The notes under the pieces: model-generated | Told to the model about the DNA's origin: nothing | The model's input: only the letters and a program-made list of their open reading frames with translations | Databases searched by the model: none | Source: Fontibacillus panacisegetis | GTDB taxonomy: Bacteria; Bacillota; Bacilli; Paenibacillales; Paenibacillaceae | DNA: 64,000 nucleotides | Assembly: GCF_900102215.1 (NCBI RefSeq) | Contig: NZ_FNBG01000005.1 | Coordinates: 120,959-184,958 of the forward strand | Direction of reading: 5' to 3' | Shown: positions 54,249-62,432 of the stretch, in pieces | Layout of the letters: every line of letters begins with the position of its first letter | How positions within the stretch are numbered: position 1 is the stretch's first letter | Program-made: the position numbers and the translations under genes

Positions 54249-54914
54249 ATGAGGAAGAAAGAATGGAAAATTGATGTTAGACAGTTAGTTACTATGGTGT
54301 TCGGATCTTTTTTACTGGCTTTTACGTACTACCACATTAACTTTCAGAATGGATTGTCAGAAGGCGGATTTGTTGGTTTGGCACTTATAGGCAAATATTT
54401 GTTTGATTTGCCACCAGCATTGACGACGGTTTTGATGGATGTTCCGATTATTATTGTTGCTTTATTCCTGAAAGGCCGGAAATTTATCATTAATACCGTT
54501 ATTGCTTCTACGTCATTCTCATTATTTTATGAATTGTGTGAACAGTTCTCGCCACTGACTATGAATCTGCATAACAATTTGCCGTTGGCAGCACTGCTGT
54601 CGGGCTTATTTACCGGAATCGGAGCAGGTCTTGTATTGCGTGTGGGTGGAGCAACTGGCGGGGATGATATTTTGTCAACCTTGATTAGTGAGTGGTCTCG
54701 CATTAAGATTGGAACAGTGTTCATTATGATGGACGCGCTCGTATTGATGGTATCGTTGTTTTTCTTACCCTTTAAAGAGACGATGTTTACGATTCTGGCT
54801 GTGTTGATCTCCGGTAAAATGATTACCTGGACGGTTCAATACGGACACAGAGATATAGCACCAGTACCTGCACCACGCCATGTTACCTATGGCATGAAGA
54901 AGAAAACGGCTTAA
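54249..54914 (+). CDS. YitT family membrane protein (short form)
   Basis: This is a 221-residue integral membrane protein of the YitT/DUF161 family with about five or six hydrophobic helices, including the family patterns NGLSEGGFVGLALIGKYLFDLPPA and GLVLRVGGATGGDDILS. It lacks the C-terminal DUF2179 domain of the usual 280-residue members. The family's function is not established. ATG 54249 follows AGAGGG. A long structured leader suggests control after transcription starts. Confidence 0.88.
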   Translation: MRKKEWKIDVRQLVTMVFGSFLLAFTYYHINFQNGLSEGGFVGLALIGKYLFDLPPALTTVLMDVPIIIVALFLKGRKFIINTVIASTSFSLFYELCEQFSPLTMNLHNNLPLAALLSGLFTGIGAGLVLRVGGATGGDDILSTLISEWSRIKIGTVFIMMDALVLMVSLFFLPFKETMFTILAVLISGKMITWTVQYGHRDIAPVPAPRHVTYGMKKKTA

Positions 54915-54940
54915 GCCCAGAGGCTTAGCCGTTTTCTTTT
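54902..54940. terminator. Bidirectional terminator between the YitT-family gene and msrAB
   Basis: GAAAACGGCTTAAGCC pairs with GGCTTAGCCGTTTTC and is followed by TTTTG. The stem includes the YitT stop codon. Confidence 0.9.
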
Positions 54941-54954
54941 GTTATGGAGTTCTA

Positions 54955-55923
54955 TTACTCGAACAACTGCAAATACTCACCGTACCCTTCATTCTCCAGG
55001 TCTTCCTTGGCGACGAAGCGAAGGGCGGCAGAATTAATGCAGTAGCGAAGTCCTGTAGGCTGTGGGCCGTCATCGAAAACATGTCCGAGATGGGAGTTGG
55101 CTTCGCGGCTTCGGACCTCCGTTCGTACCATAAAGTGGCTGGTATCGATTTTTTCTTTAATGCTATATTCGCGCAAGGGACGAGTGAAGCTCGGCCAACC
55201 GCAGCCGGCATCGTATTTATCGCGGGAGCTGAACAATGGTTCGCCTGAGACGATATCCACGTAGATTCCCTCACCCGTATGATCCCAGTATTGACCGGTA
55301 AAAGGTCGTTCAGTACCGCTATTTTGCGTCACTTCGTATTGGATTTTGTTCAAGCGCTGCTTTATCTCTTCGGGATTTTCAGGCTTTGACCAATGATGCG
55401 AAATAAAATCTTCCCGTCCTGAGCCTATACGGTAGCGTTTGTAATGAGCAGGTTTCTTTTTGTGATATTCCTGATGATAGTCCTCAGCGGGGTGGAAACG
55501 GGCTGCAGGTAAAATTTGAGTGACGATCGATTTATCAAACCGCCCGCTCTCTTCCAGGGCAGTCTTTGATTGCTCTGCTTCCTTTTGCTGGCCTTCATTA
55601 TGGTAAAAGATAGCTGTACGATATGATTCGCCCCGGTCGTGGAATTGGCCGCCTGCATCTGTAGGATCGATTTGCTGCCAGAACAGATCAAGCAGCTTTC
55701 GGTAAGGGAAAATGACCGGATCAAATGTAATTTGGACTGCTTCATAGTGTCCGGTTCCTCCATAGCAGACTTGTTCGTAAGTTGGATTCTCAGTATGTCC
55801 TCCGGTATAACCGGAGATAATTCCATGAATGCCAGGCAGTTGTTCAAAAGGTGACACCATACACCAGAAACAGCCGCCTGCAAAGGTAGCCAGTTCCAGT
55901 TCTGTAGATGGCGTTCGATTCAT
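54955..55923 (-). CDS. msrAB: Fused peptide methionine sulfoxide reductase MsrA/MsrB
   Basis: This 322-residue fusion repairs both S- and R-methionine sulfoxide. The MsrA domain (about 8-165) has the catalytic GGCFWC and the [10 protein letters not shown] motif. The MsrB domain (about 180-320) has [28 protein letters not shown] and the catalytic cysteine in [11 protein letters not shown]. The CxxC zinc ligands of many MsrB proteins are absent ([12 protein letters not shown]), so this is the zinc-free form. ATG 55923 follows GGAGGGAG. Confidence 0.96.
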   Translation of the reverse strand: MNRTPSTELELATFAGGCFWCMVSPFEQLPGIHGIISGYTGGHTENPTYEQVCYGGTGHYEAVQITFDPVIFPYRKLLDLFWQQIDPTDAGGQFHDRGESYRTAIFYHNEGQQKEAEQSKTALEESGRFDKSIVTQILPAARFHPAEDYHQEYHKKKPAHYKRYRIGSGREDFISHHWSKPENPEEIKQRLNKIQYEVTQNSGTERPFTGQYWDHTGEGIYVDIVSGEPLFSSRDKYDAGCGWPSFTRPLREYSIKEKIDTSHFMVRTEVRSREANSHLGHVFDDGPQPTGLRYCINSAALRFVAKEDLENEGYGEYLQLFE

Positions 55924-56046
55924 ATTTCTCCCTCCGTTTCGATATGGCGTAATTTTATAGTAGGGTTTTACGGTTTCATTATATCGTTTTTTTGGAAGAA
56001 ACCCAAAAAACTGTTCAGAAAAAATCTAGCGTTATTGAATAGCGCA

Positions 56047-56055
56047 TGCTATAAT
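56047..56055 (+). promoter_or_regulatory. Extended -10 promoter before the manganese riboswitch
   Basis: TGCTATAAT is a perfect extended -10 element 29 bases before the riboswitch begins, giving a start site near 56062. No strong -35 is present. Confidence 0.75.
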
Positions 56056-56083
56056 GATTCCAATAAAACATGCATGGTTCCCA

Positions 56084-56176
56084 CAAAGGGGAGTAGCTTA
56101 TAACAATAAAGTCGTCACTACGGGACGTTCATCCCCGGCTTTATTGGCAACATTAATGTTGTTAGCGAGACCTTTG
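56084..56176 (+). ncRNA. yybP-ykoY manganese riboswitch
   Basis: The sequence has the conserved features of this class in order: CAAAGGGGAGTAGC at the 5' end, AATAAAGTCGTCA, the paired CCGGCTTTATTGGCAA, the small hairpin AACATTAATGTT, and GTTAGCGAGACCTTTG at the 3' end. P1 pairs CAAAGG (56084-56089) with CCTTTG (56171-56176). It lies upstream of a TerC-family gene, a classical target. Mn2+ binding would stabilise P1 and prevent the terminator that follows. Confidence 0.96.
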
Positions 56177-56208
56177 CCCGGTGTCAGTATTGGGTGAAGG
56201 TCTTTTTT
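56168..56208 (+). terminator. Riboswitch-controlled terminator
   Basis: AGACCTT (56168-56174) pairs with AAGGTCT (56197-56203), with inner CCC/GGG pairs, and runs into six T residues. The 5' arm is the same CCTT used in the riboswitch P1 helix, so aptamer and terminator are mutually exclusive, the arrangement for gene activation by Mn2+. Confidence 0.9.
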
Positions 56209-56309
56209 GATGCAAAAATGCGTCGTGCCCAATACAGACACGGCGCTTTTTATATTTGCGCGGATACCAGAAGTATGGATAAGAAACAATAAAGGAGAGG
56301 TGAGAGGCA

Positions 56310-56999
56310 ATGGATTTTATGACACTGGATTTTTGGATGGCGTTATTATCAATTATTTTGATTGATCTGGTGTTAGCGGGCGATAATGCGATCGTTATTG
56401 GATTGGCTGCTCGCAATGTGCCTAAGCAAGATCAGAAGAAAGTAATTATGTGGGGCACAGTAGGTGCTATTATCGTACGTGTCATTATGACGATGCTGGT
56501 AGTAGTGTTGCTGGATATCCCTGGATTAAGACTGGTTGGCGGGCTCGCCCTCTTATGGATTGCTTACAAGCTATTGGTCGATGAAAAGAGCCATGAAATT
56601 AGTGCCGGAAATCAGATGTGGGCTGCTATTCGCACAATAATTATCGCGGATACGATGATGGGCCTTGATAACGTTTTGGCTGTAGCAGGCGCTGCTCACG
56701 GGGACCTCTTGCTTGTCATTATTGGACTGGCAGTATCCGTTCCAATTATGGTATGGGGCAGCACGATTATCTTGAAGCTGACCGAGCGTTATCCGGTTGT
56801 GATTACGATTGGTGCTGCAGTATTGGCTTGGACAGCAGCAAAAATGCTCGTTGCCGAACCGCTTATTGATCAGTACTTCGTAAATGGCTGGATCAAATAT
56901 GGCTTCGAAATTATTGCAATTATTGTAGTAGTTGGTATAGGAATCAAAGTGAAAAAGCAAAAAGAGCATCTTCGTTTAGTACAACAAGGATTGAAATAA
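56310..56999 (+). CDS. TerC family integral membrane protein (probable Mn2+ exporter)
   Basis: This is a 229-residue TerC-family protein with about seven hydrophobic helices and the family's acidic membrane motifs LVLAGDNAIVIG near residue 22 and DTMMGLDNVLAVAGA near 115. TerC proteins with manganese riboswitches (YkoY/MeeY type in Bacillus, Alx in E. coli) export Mn2+, partly for metalation of secreted enzymes. The riboswitch here strongly supports manganese. GAGAGG precedes the ATG. Confidence 0.94.
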   Translation: MDFMTLDFWMALLSIILIDLVLAGDNAIVIGLAARNVPKQDQKKVIMWGTVGAIIVRVIMTMLVVVLLDIPGLRLVGGLALLWIAYKLLVDEKSHEISAGNQMWAAIRTIIIADTMMGLDNVLAVAGAAHGDLLLVIIGLAVSVPIMVWGSTIILKLTERYPVVITIGAAVLAWTAAKMLVAEPLIDQYFVNGWIKYGFEIIAIIVVVGIGIKVKKQKEHLRLVQQGLK

Positions 57000-57019
57000 C
57001 AATGTATGAAATAAGCAAG

Positions 57020-57055
57020 AAGTCGAACAAGAGTAGTGAACTTGTTCGACTTTTT
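57020..57055. terminator. Terminator after the TerC-family gene
   Basis: AAGTCGAACAAG pairs with CTTGTTCGACTT, followed by TTT. It lies between two converging genes and may serve both. Confidence 0.9.
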
Positions 57056-57079
57056 GTTTATTTATATCTGCTTGTTATG

Positions 57080-57895
57080 TCATTCGTTTGTACGTGCATT
57101 TTGCCGATACTGCTTGGGCGACATGCCAAAGCGTTTGCGAAATACTTTATGGAAGTAATTGTAGCTCGGAAATCCTGAGCTCTCAGCAACATGCTCTAAA
57201 GAGAGCGGACTGAAAATAATTCGTTCTCTGGCCATGTTGATTCTTACTTCCAAAGTGTACTGAATCATACTGGTGTTAAATGTATCTTTAAACAAATGTA
57301 CCGCACGCGATACGCTGATCCCGACATGCGAAGCTGCATCCTCAAGCTTAAATGGGAAGGCAGCATTTTCTTCTATATAATTTTTTAGACGATGGGCAAG
57401 ATAAGTTGGATAGGCATGAAGCGGCTGCTGTAATAAATTACGGTCGATATCCATGCACAGTATTTTTAAATAATATTCTGCGATTTCAGGAGAGGGATTC
57501 GAGATACGCTGCTGTTCCAGCATAATTTGGCGGAACGCACCAACGATTCCTTCGGATAGCGGAACTTTGATTTTGTTAGGTCTTTTTTGCTTTTTCCACC
57601 AGCTATCTATCCAGGCACCAATGAGGAAAATATAATAATCACCACTGGAGACCGTAGTTTCTCCAAGCTGATTCTCTTCAGCGTCAATGATTAATTCGTA
57701 TGGTTCCTTAGGTGCAAACAATAATAAATCACCGGGCTCCAGCAGCTCTATTTTTCCATTCAGCCGTGTACGGCATTTGCCTGAAGTTTGCAACCGAATT
57801 AAATAATGATCAAGACCATCCGTGTGAATCACATGGAATGGCTTGCGATGCACAGAGTAGCCTGCTGTTAGTATATTCAAGTTCTGGTTATTCAC
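57080..57895 (-). CDS. AraC family transcriptional regulator
   Basis: This is a 271-residue regulator with an N-terminal cupin-like sugar-sensing domain (about 15-100, LEPGDLLLFAPKEPYEL) and a C-terminal double helix-turn-helix (VGISVSRAVHLFKDTF and SSGFPSYNYFHKVFRKRFGMSPKQYR). The start is GTG 57895 behind GGAGG. It is divergent from the four-gene sugar cluster and most likely activates it in response to a carbohydrate. The intergenic region holds the inverted repeat near 57992. Confidence 0.93.
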   Translation of the reverse strand: MNNQNLNILTAGYSVHRKPFHVIHTDGLDHYLIRLQTSGKCRTRLNGKIELLEPGDLLLFAPKEPYELIIDAEENQLGETTVSSGDYYIFLIGAWIDSWWKKQKRPNKIKVPLSEGIVGAFRQIMLEQQRISNPSPEIAEYYLKILCMDIDRNLLQQPLHAYPTYLAHRLKNYIEENAAFPFKLEDAASHVGISVSRAVHLFKDTFNTSMIQYTLEVRINMARERIIFSPLSLEHVAESSGFPSYNYFHKVFRKRFGMSPKQYRQNARTNE

Positions 57896-57991
57896 AAACG
57901 TTATCCTCCAATGACTTGTAAAAAATAATGACCAGATTGTTCATGTTGTAATCATATTATTCATTTTACAATAGCTCAATTTGAAATACCA

Positions 57992-58009
57992 TGAGTAAGA
58001 GTTAACTCA
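57992..58009. promoter_or_regulatory. Palindromic candidate operator between araC-like gene and sugar cluster
   Basis: GAGTTAACTC (57999-58008) is a perfect palindrome nested in TGAGT-N8-ACTCA. It is 31 bases before the first sugar-cluster start codon, late in the divergent region. A binding protein is not known. Confidence 0.35.
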
Positions 58010-58039
58010 CATCAGTATCGCTTCCTGGGAGTAATGAGA

Positions 58040-58981
58040 ATGACAAAAATGAAAATAGGAATTATTGGGTGCGGCAATATCAGTCCGGCATACTTGAACT
58101 ATTTGGACAATAGCGATGTTGTTGAGGTTTATGCCCTTGCTGATTTGCTGCCAGAAAAAGCCCATAAAAGAGCAAAGGAATATGGTATTGCAAACGTATG
58201 CACAGTAGAAGAGATGCTGGAGCATAAAGAAATCGGGCTTATTCTGAATTTGACAATTCCATCGTCCCATGCAGCAGTGAATTATGCTGTGCTTGATCAT
58301 GGTCTTATTGGGAAACCTGTTGCGGCTACAGCGTTTATGATGGGAGCTGGACCTGAAGGCTGGCATCCTAATCCGGAATTTTTTTACACTGCCGGTGGTG
58401 GACCTATGTTTGATATGGGACCGTATTATTTAACAACACTCGTACAATTGGTAGGTCCTATTAGACGGATTAGTGGCTCTGCCGGAAGTAATGTTCCTGA
58501 ACGAATAGTGCAATCAGGTTTAAGGGCGGGAACGGTAATTCCAGTAAGTACACCAACACATTACAGCGGAACTCTTGATTTTGTCAGTGGTGTTATTGGA
58601 ACTTTGGTGACAAGCTTTGATATACCTGGCGGCAGCACCTTGCCATGGATAGAAATCTACGGAACCGCGGGCACTCTTCTGGTGCCAGATCCTAACACCT
58701 TTGATGGTGATGTCAAAATACGGCGCTATGACTCAGAGGAATGGGAGATCGTTCCTCCGGTATTTAATGGAGGGCCAAATGACCGAGGTCGTGGAATTGA
58801 AGATATGGTAAGAGCTATATCTGAGGAGCGCGATCACCGTGCAAGTGGACTTGTCGCTTATCATGTACTTGAGGCAATGCACGCTTTTGAGACTTCTTCC
58901 CGCGAAGGACGTCATGTCGAATTAACTAGTGCAGAAATGCTTGTTAAGAAATCACAAAATCTTGTATTAACTACTAATTAA
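58040..58981 (+). CDS. Gfo/Idh/MocA family oxidoreductase (first)
   Basis: This is a 313-residue NAD(P)-dependent sugar oxidoreductase with the Rossmann motif IGIIGCGNISPAY and a GKPVAAT-type segment where most family members have EKP. The C-terminal alpha/beta domain (about 120-300) follows, with the GGGPMFDMGPYYL motif, which supplies the catalytic Asp and the His-equivalent Tyr region. I chose ATG 58040, 8 bases from GGGAG; ATG 58034 is two codons earlier. It pairs with the isomerase gene that follows. The sugar is unknown. Confidence 0.87.
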   Translation: MTKMKIGIIGCGNISPAYLNYLDNSDVVEVYALADLLPEKAHKRAKEYGIANVCTVEEMLEHKEIGLILNLTIPSSHAAVNYAVLDHGLIGKPVAATAFMMGAGPEGWHPNPEFFYTAGGGPMFDMGPYYLTTLVQLVGPIRRISGSAGSNVPERIVQSGLRAGTVIPVSTPTHYSGTLDFVSGVIGTLVTSFDIPGGSTLPWIEIYGTAGTLLVPDPNTFDGDVKIRRYDSEEWEIVPPVFNGGPNDRGRGIEDMVRAISEERDHRASGLVAYHVLEAMHAFETSSREGRHVELTSAEMLVKKSQNLVLTTN

Positions 58982-58995
58982 ATGAGGTGAATTAT

Positions 58996-59766
58996 ATGGC
59001 ACAAGTAGGCTTGCAGCTATATACAGTTCGGGATCAATTGGATAAGGATTTTGAAGGAACACTTCGTAAAATAGCTGAATTAGGATATCAGGGTGTTGAA
59101 TTTGCGAATTTTTATGATCGTACAGCTGAAGAAGTTAAAGCCATCCTAGATGAGACTGGACTTTCAGTTGTAGGAGCACATAGACCTTACACACAGCTTC
59201 GTGATGCGCTGGAAGAAGAAATCGCTTTCAACAAAGCTATAGGTAACCGTTATATCGTATTGCCTTATTTAATAGAGGAAGATCGGAACAAGTGGGATGA
59301 AGTGATCGCGGATTTGAGAAAAATCGGTAAGCGTTGTGCTGAAGAAGACATGGTGTTGTGCTACCATAACCATGAATTTGAACTGGAAATTCAATATGGA
59401 GATCAACCGGTATTGGATGCGATCTATGCGCAGGTTCCAGCTGAATTACTGCAGGTTGAACTGGATTCTTGCTGGGTATCTTATGCAGGACTTGATCCAG
59501 TGAAATATATTACTAAATATAGCGGAAGACTCCCTTTGCTTCATCTGAAAGATATGATTACTAAAGAGGATGGCTCAGCAGAAACGGTTGAACTGGGTAA
59601 AGGTGAAATTGCCGTAGAAGCTATCGCAAATGCAGCGATAGATAATAAGGTGGCATGGTTGATCGTTGAGCAGGATTATTGCGCTGGCAATTCGATGGAT
59701 AGCATTGCTGTAAGTATGGAATGGATTAAACAATACGCTAATAATGGAGGAAAGATTCATGTCTAG
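58996..59766 (+). CDS. Sugar phosphate isomerase/epimerase family protein (first)
   Basis: This is a 256-residue TIM barrel of the AP-endonuclease-2/xylose-isomerase-like family. It has VGLQLYTVRDQL at strand 1, YQGVEFANF, CYHNHEFE with probable metal-binding His and Glu, VELDSCWVSYAG and LLHLKDM. Such proteins catalyse isomerisation, epimerisation or beta-elimination of keto sugars. ATG 58996 lies 5 bases after GAGGTGA. It overlaps the next oxidoreductase gene by 8 bases, showing tight coupling. Confidence 0.88.
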   Translation: MAQVGLQLYTVRDQLDKDFEGTLRKIAELGYQGVEFANFYDRTAEEVKAILDETGLSVVGAHRPYTQLRDALEEEIAFNKAIGNRYIVLPYLIEEDRNKWDEVIADLRKIGKRCAEEDMVLCYHNHEFELEIQYGDQPVLDAIYAQVPAELLQVELDSCWVSYAGLDPVKYITKYSGRLPLLHLKDMITKEDGSAETVELGKGEIAVEAIANAAIDNKVAWLIVEQDYCAGNSMDSIAVSMEWIKQYANNGGKIHV

Positions 59767-60841
59767 AACTTTAAAAGTTGCCGTTATCGGATGCGGAGGA
59801 ATTGCAAACGGCAAGCATTTGCCAAGCTTGGCAAAACAATCTGAGGTAGAGATGGTTGCTTTCTGTGATATTGTGGAAGAACGTGCCCTGAAAGCTGCAG
59901 CAGAGTATGGTGTAGAGGGAGCCAAAGTATATACTGATTTCCGCAAGCTGCTTGCTGAGACTGACATAGAAGTAATTCATGTATGTACACCAAATGATTC
60001 CCATGCCGAAATTACAGTTGCTTCGCTTGAATCAGGCCGTCATGTCATGTGCGAAAAACCGATGGCGAAAACCTCGGAGCAAGCTCGTCAAATGCTGGAT
60101 GCGGCAAAAAGAACAGGTAAAAAATTAAGCATTGCGTATCAAAACCGTTTTCGCAGTGACAGCTTGTATCTAAAGGAAATGTGCGCAGCTGGCGAGCTCG
60201 GCGATATTTATTTTGGTAAAGCGATCGCATTAAGACGTCGTGCAGTTCCAACCTGGGGCGTATTCCTTGATGAGGAGAAGCAAGGTGGTGGACCGCTCAT
60301 TGATATCGGTACTCACGCGCTTGACCTGACTCTGTGGCTCATGGACAACTACGAGCCCAAAAGTGTAACAGGATCGGTATTTCATAAACTGGGCAATCGT
60401 GAAAATGCTGCAAACGCATTTGGACCTTGGGACCCTGAACAATTTAAAGTAGAAGATTCCGCATTTGGTTTCATTACAATGAAGAACGGCGCTACGATTA
60501 TGCTGGAGTCCAGCTGGGCGCTTAATGTACTTGATTTTTCCGAGGCTAAAACGATGCTTTGCGGTACAGAAGCGGGAGCTGATATGAAAGACGGGCTGCG
60601 GATTAATGGCGAAAAACAAAGCCGTCTATATGAGACTAAAGTAGACCTTGGTACAGGTGGAGTAGCGTTCTACCAAGGAGAAGAGGAATCGGACTCGACT
60701 CGTGAGGCAAAGGCTTGGGTTGAAGCGATTCTTGAAGATAAAGAGCCGGTCGTAAAACCGGAGCAAGCTCTTGTAGTTACAGAAATTCTGGAAGCTATTT
60801 ATGAGTCAGCGAAAACAGGCAAAACGGTCTACTTCGACTAA
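59759..60841 (+). CDS. Gfo/Idh/MocA family oxidoreductase (second)
   Basis: This is a 360-residue oxidoreductase with the Rossmann motif AVIGCGGIANGKHLP, the canonical CEKPMAKTSEQA segment containing the catalytic Lys, and GGGPLIDIGTHALDLTLWLM with the catalytic Asp and His. It therefore keeps the complete family active site, unlike the first oxidoreductase. ATG 59759 is 8 bases after GGAGG. It probably oxidises a hydroxyl of a sugar or glycoside to a ketone. Confidence 0.92.
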   Translation: MSRTLKVAVIGCGGIANGKHLPSLAKQSEVEMVAFCDIVEERALKAAAEYGVEGAKVYTDFRKLLAETDIEVIHVCTPNDSHAEITVASLESGRHVMCEKPMAKTSEQARQMLDAAKRTGKKLSIAYQNRFRSDSLYLKEMCAAGELGDIYFGKAIALRRRAVPTWGVFLDEEKQGGGPLIDIGTHALDLTLWLMDNYEPKSVTGSVFHKLGNRENAANAFGPWDPEQFKVEDSAFGFITMKNGATIMLESSWALNVLDFSEAKTMLCGTEAGADMKDGLRINGEKQSRLYETKVDLGTGGVAFYQGEEESDSTREAKAWVEAILEDKEPVVKPEQALVVTEILEAIYESAKTGKTVYFD

Positions 60842-60875
60842 TATCGGATTTTATTAAATACTGGAGGAATTAAAA

Positions 60876-61844
60876 ATGAAATTAGGCGTGTTTCTCGTTC
60901 TGTTTGGCGGACGACCTTTTGAAGAAGCGCTTGATTTGGTGGCGGCACAAGGATTAAAGGCAGTGGAAATCGGAACGGGGGCGTACCCTGGTAACGCACA
61001 CTGTAATCCTGATGTTTTGCTTGAGAACAAGGCTGCAAGGGAGGAATTCAAAAAAGCAGTTGAGTCCCGCGGCTTGATCATCAGCGCACTAAGCTGTCAT
61101 GGTAATCCGCTTCATCCGCAAAAAGCGATTGCTAAAGAGTTCCATGATACTTATGTGAAGACAGTTCAGCTTGCTGAGCTTCTGGACGTTCCGGTTGTAA
61201 ATACGTTTTCCGGATGCCCGGGTGATCATGAGGATGCGAAATATCCTAACTGGCCGGTCGCTCCTTGGCCTAATGATTACCAGGAAATACTTGCTTGGCA
61301 GTGGGAAAATAAAATCATTCCATATTGGACCGAGTGGGGAAAATACGCCGCTGATCGCAACGTGAAAATTGGACTTGAGCTTCATGGTGGTTTTTCGGTA
61401 CACACTCCGGCAACATTGCTTCGTTTGCGTGAAGCAGCAGGTGAAGTCATTGGGGCAAACTTGGACCCAAGCCATATGTGGTGGCAAGGAATCGATCCGG
61501 TTCAATCTATAAATATTCTCGGTCGTGCTGGAGCAATTCATCACTTCCACGCAAAGGATACGACGATTGATCCGGTGAACGTGAACCGTTATGGGATCAC
61601 TGATATGCAGCCGTATACTCAGATGCTCGATCGGGCTTGGCAGTTCCGCACGGTAGGATATGGACATGATATGAAGACATGGGCTGATATTATTAGCGCT
61701 TTAAGACTTCATGGCTACGATTATGCGGTCAGCATCGAGCATGAGGATGGTTTGATGTCCATAGAAGAGGGCTTTACTAAGGCGGTTCGTAATTTGCAGC
61801 AAATTCTTTTTGAGGATTCCGCAGCTGATATGTGGTGGGTATAA
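60876..61844 (+). CDS. Sugar phosphate isomerase/epimerase family protein (second)
   Basis: This is a 322-residue AP-endonuclease-2-type TIM barrel with LGVFLVLFGGRPFEEAL, VEIGTGAYPG, SALSCHGNP, a long central insert, metal-site motifs GLELHGGFS, ANLDPSHMWW and HHFHAKD, and a final SIEHEDG. The four ligands (Glu, Asp, His, Glu) are all present. It is the last gene of the cluster and is followed by a terminator. The substrate may be a 3-keto sugar or keto-glycoside made by the oxidoreductases. Confidence 0.9.
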   Translation: MKLGVFLVLFGGRPFEEALDLVAAQGLKAVEIGTGAYPGNAHCNPDVLLENKAAREEFKKAVESRGLIISALSCHGNPLHPQKAIAKEFHDTYVKTVQLAELLDVPVVNTFSGCPGDHEDAKYPNWPVAPWPNDYQEILAWQWENKIIPYWTEWGKYAADRNVKIGLELHGGFSVHTPATLLRLREAAGEVIGANLDPSHMWWQGIDPVQSINILGRAGAIHHFHAKDTTIDPVNVNRYGITDMQPYTQMLDRAWQFRTVGYGHDMKTWADIISALRLHGYDYAVSIEHEDGLMSIEEGFTKAVRNLQQILFEDSAADMWWV

Positions 61845-61869
61845 ATCATAACGATAGAAATATACTAAT

Positions 61870-61897
61870 AGCGACTGCCATAGGTGGTCGCTTTTTC
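61870..61897 (+). terminator. Terminator after the sugar cluster
   Basis: AGCGA and CCA pair with TGG and TCGCT around a short loop with small mismatches, followed by TTTTTC. Confidence 0.75.
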
Positions 61898-62057
61898 ATA
61901 TTGGAGAGTTGTTGTATAATCATATATAATCAGAGTGTAAAAATGTGCAAAAGTATGGTAAACTGAAATATACTAACTAATTGTAAGTTGAAACTATCAT
62001 TATTTTTTTGCTTAAGATATGATGAGGATTATGCTTGATACAAAGAGGTGATAAAAG

Positions 62058-62375
62058 ATGGATAATAAGGGTTTTGCTATGTGTCCGAGGTTTGAATCGG
62101 CATTTTCTCTTCTGGGGAAACGCTGGAACGGCCTGATTATTCATACATTAATGAGCGGTCCTAAGCGATTTAAGGATATATCTCATGACATTCCTTCAAT
62201 GAGTGACAAGATGCTGTCTGAACGAATGAAAGATTTGGAGAACGAAGGTATACTCATTCGGCATGTATATCCTGAAACTCCAGTCAGAATCGAATATGAG
62301 CTTACAGATAAAGGCCGTGCGCTTCGTCCGGTTATGCAGCAGGTGCAATGTTGGGCTGAGGATTGGATCGAATAG
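62058..62375 (+). CDS. HxlR family transcriptional regulator
   Basis: This is a 105-residue winged-helix regulator with the HxlR start MCPRFESAFSLLGKRWNGLII and the wing region IRHVYPETPVRIEYELTDKG. The conserved Cys9 corresponds to the redox-sensing cysteine of HypR/YodB-type members, and a second Cys is near residue 98. It probably responds to electrophiles or oxidants. The next gene encodes an FAD protein, a likely target. The upstream region has TACTAACTAATTGTAAGTTG, loosely like TACT-N7-AGTA sites of this family. Confidence 0.92.
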   Translation: MDNKGFAMCPRFESAFSLLGKRWNGLIIHTLMSGPKRFKDISHDIPSMSDKMLSERMKDLENEGILIRHVYPETPVRIEYELTDKGRALRPVMQQVQCWAEDWIE

Positions 62376-62432
62376 TAGCGTGCCGTATCCTGTGACGGAG
62401 CGGCACGAATAATAAAGGAAGTAGGTGTATTT

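Noticed and set aside
56098..56310. 70-codon minus-strand open frame over the TerC leader
   Set aside because: It lies on the opposite strand of a clear manganese riboswitch and terminator, and has no convincing ribosome site.
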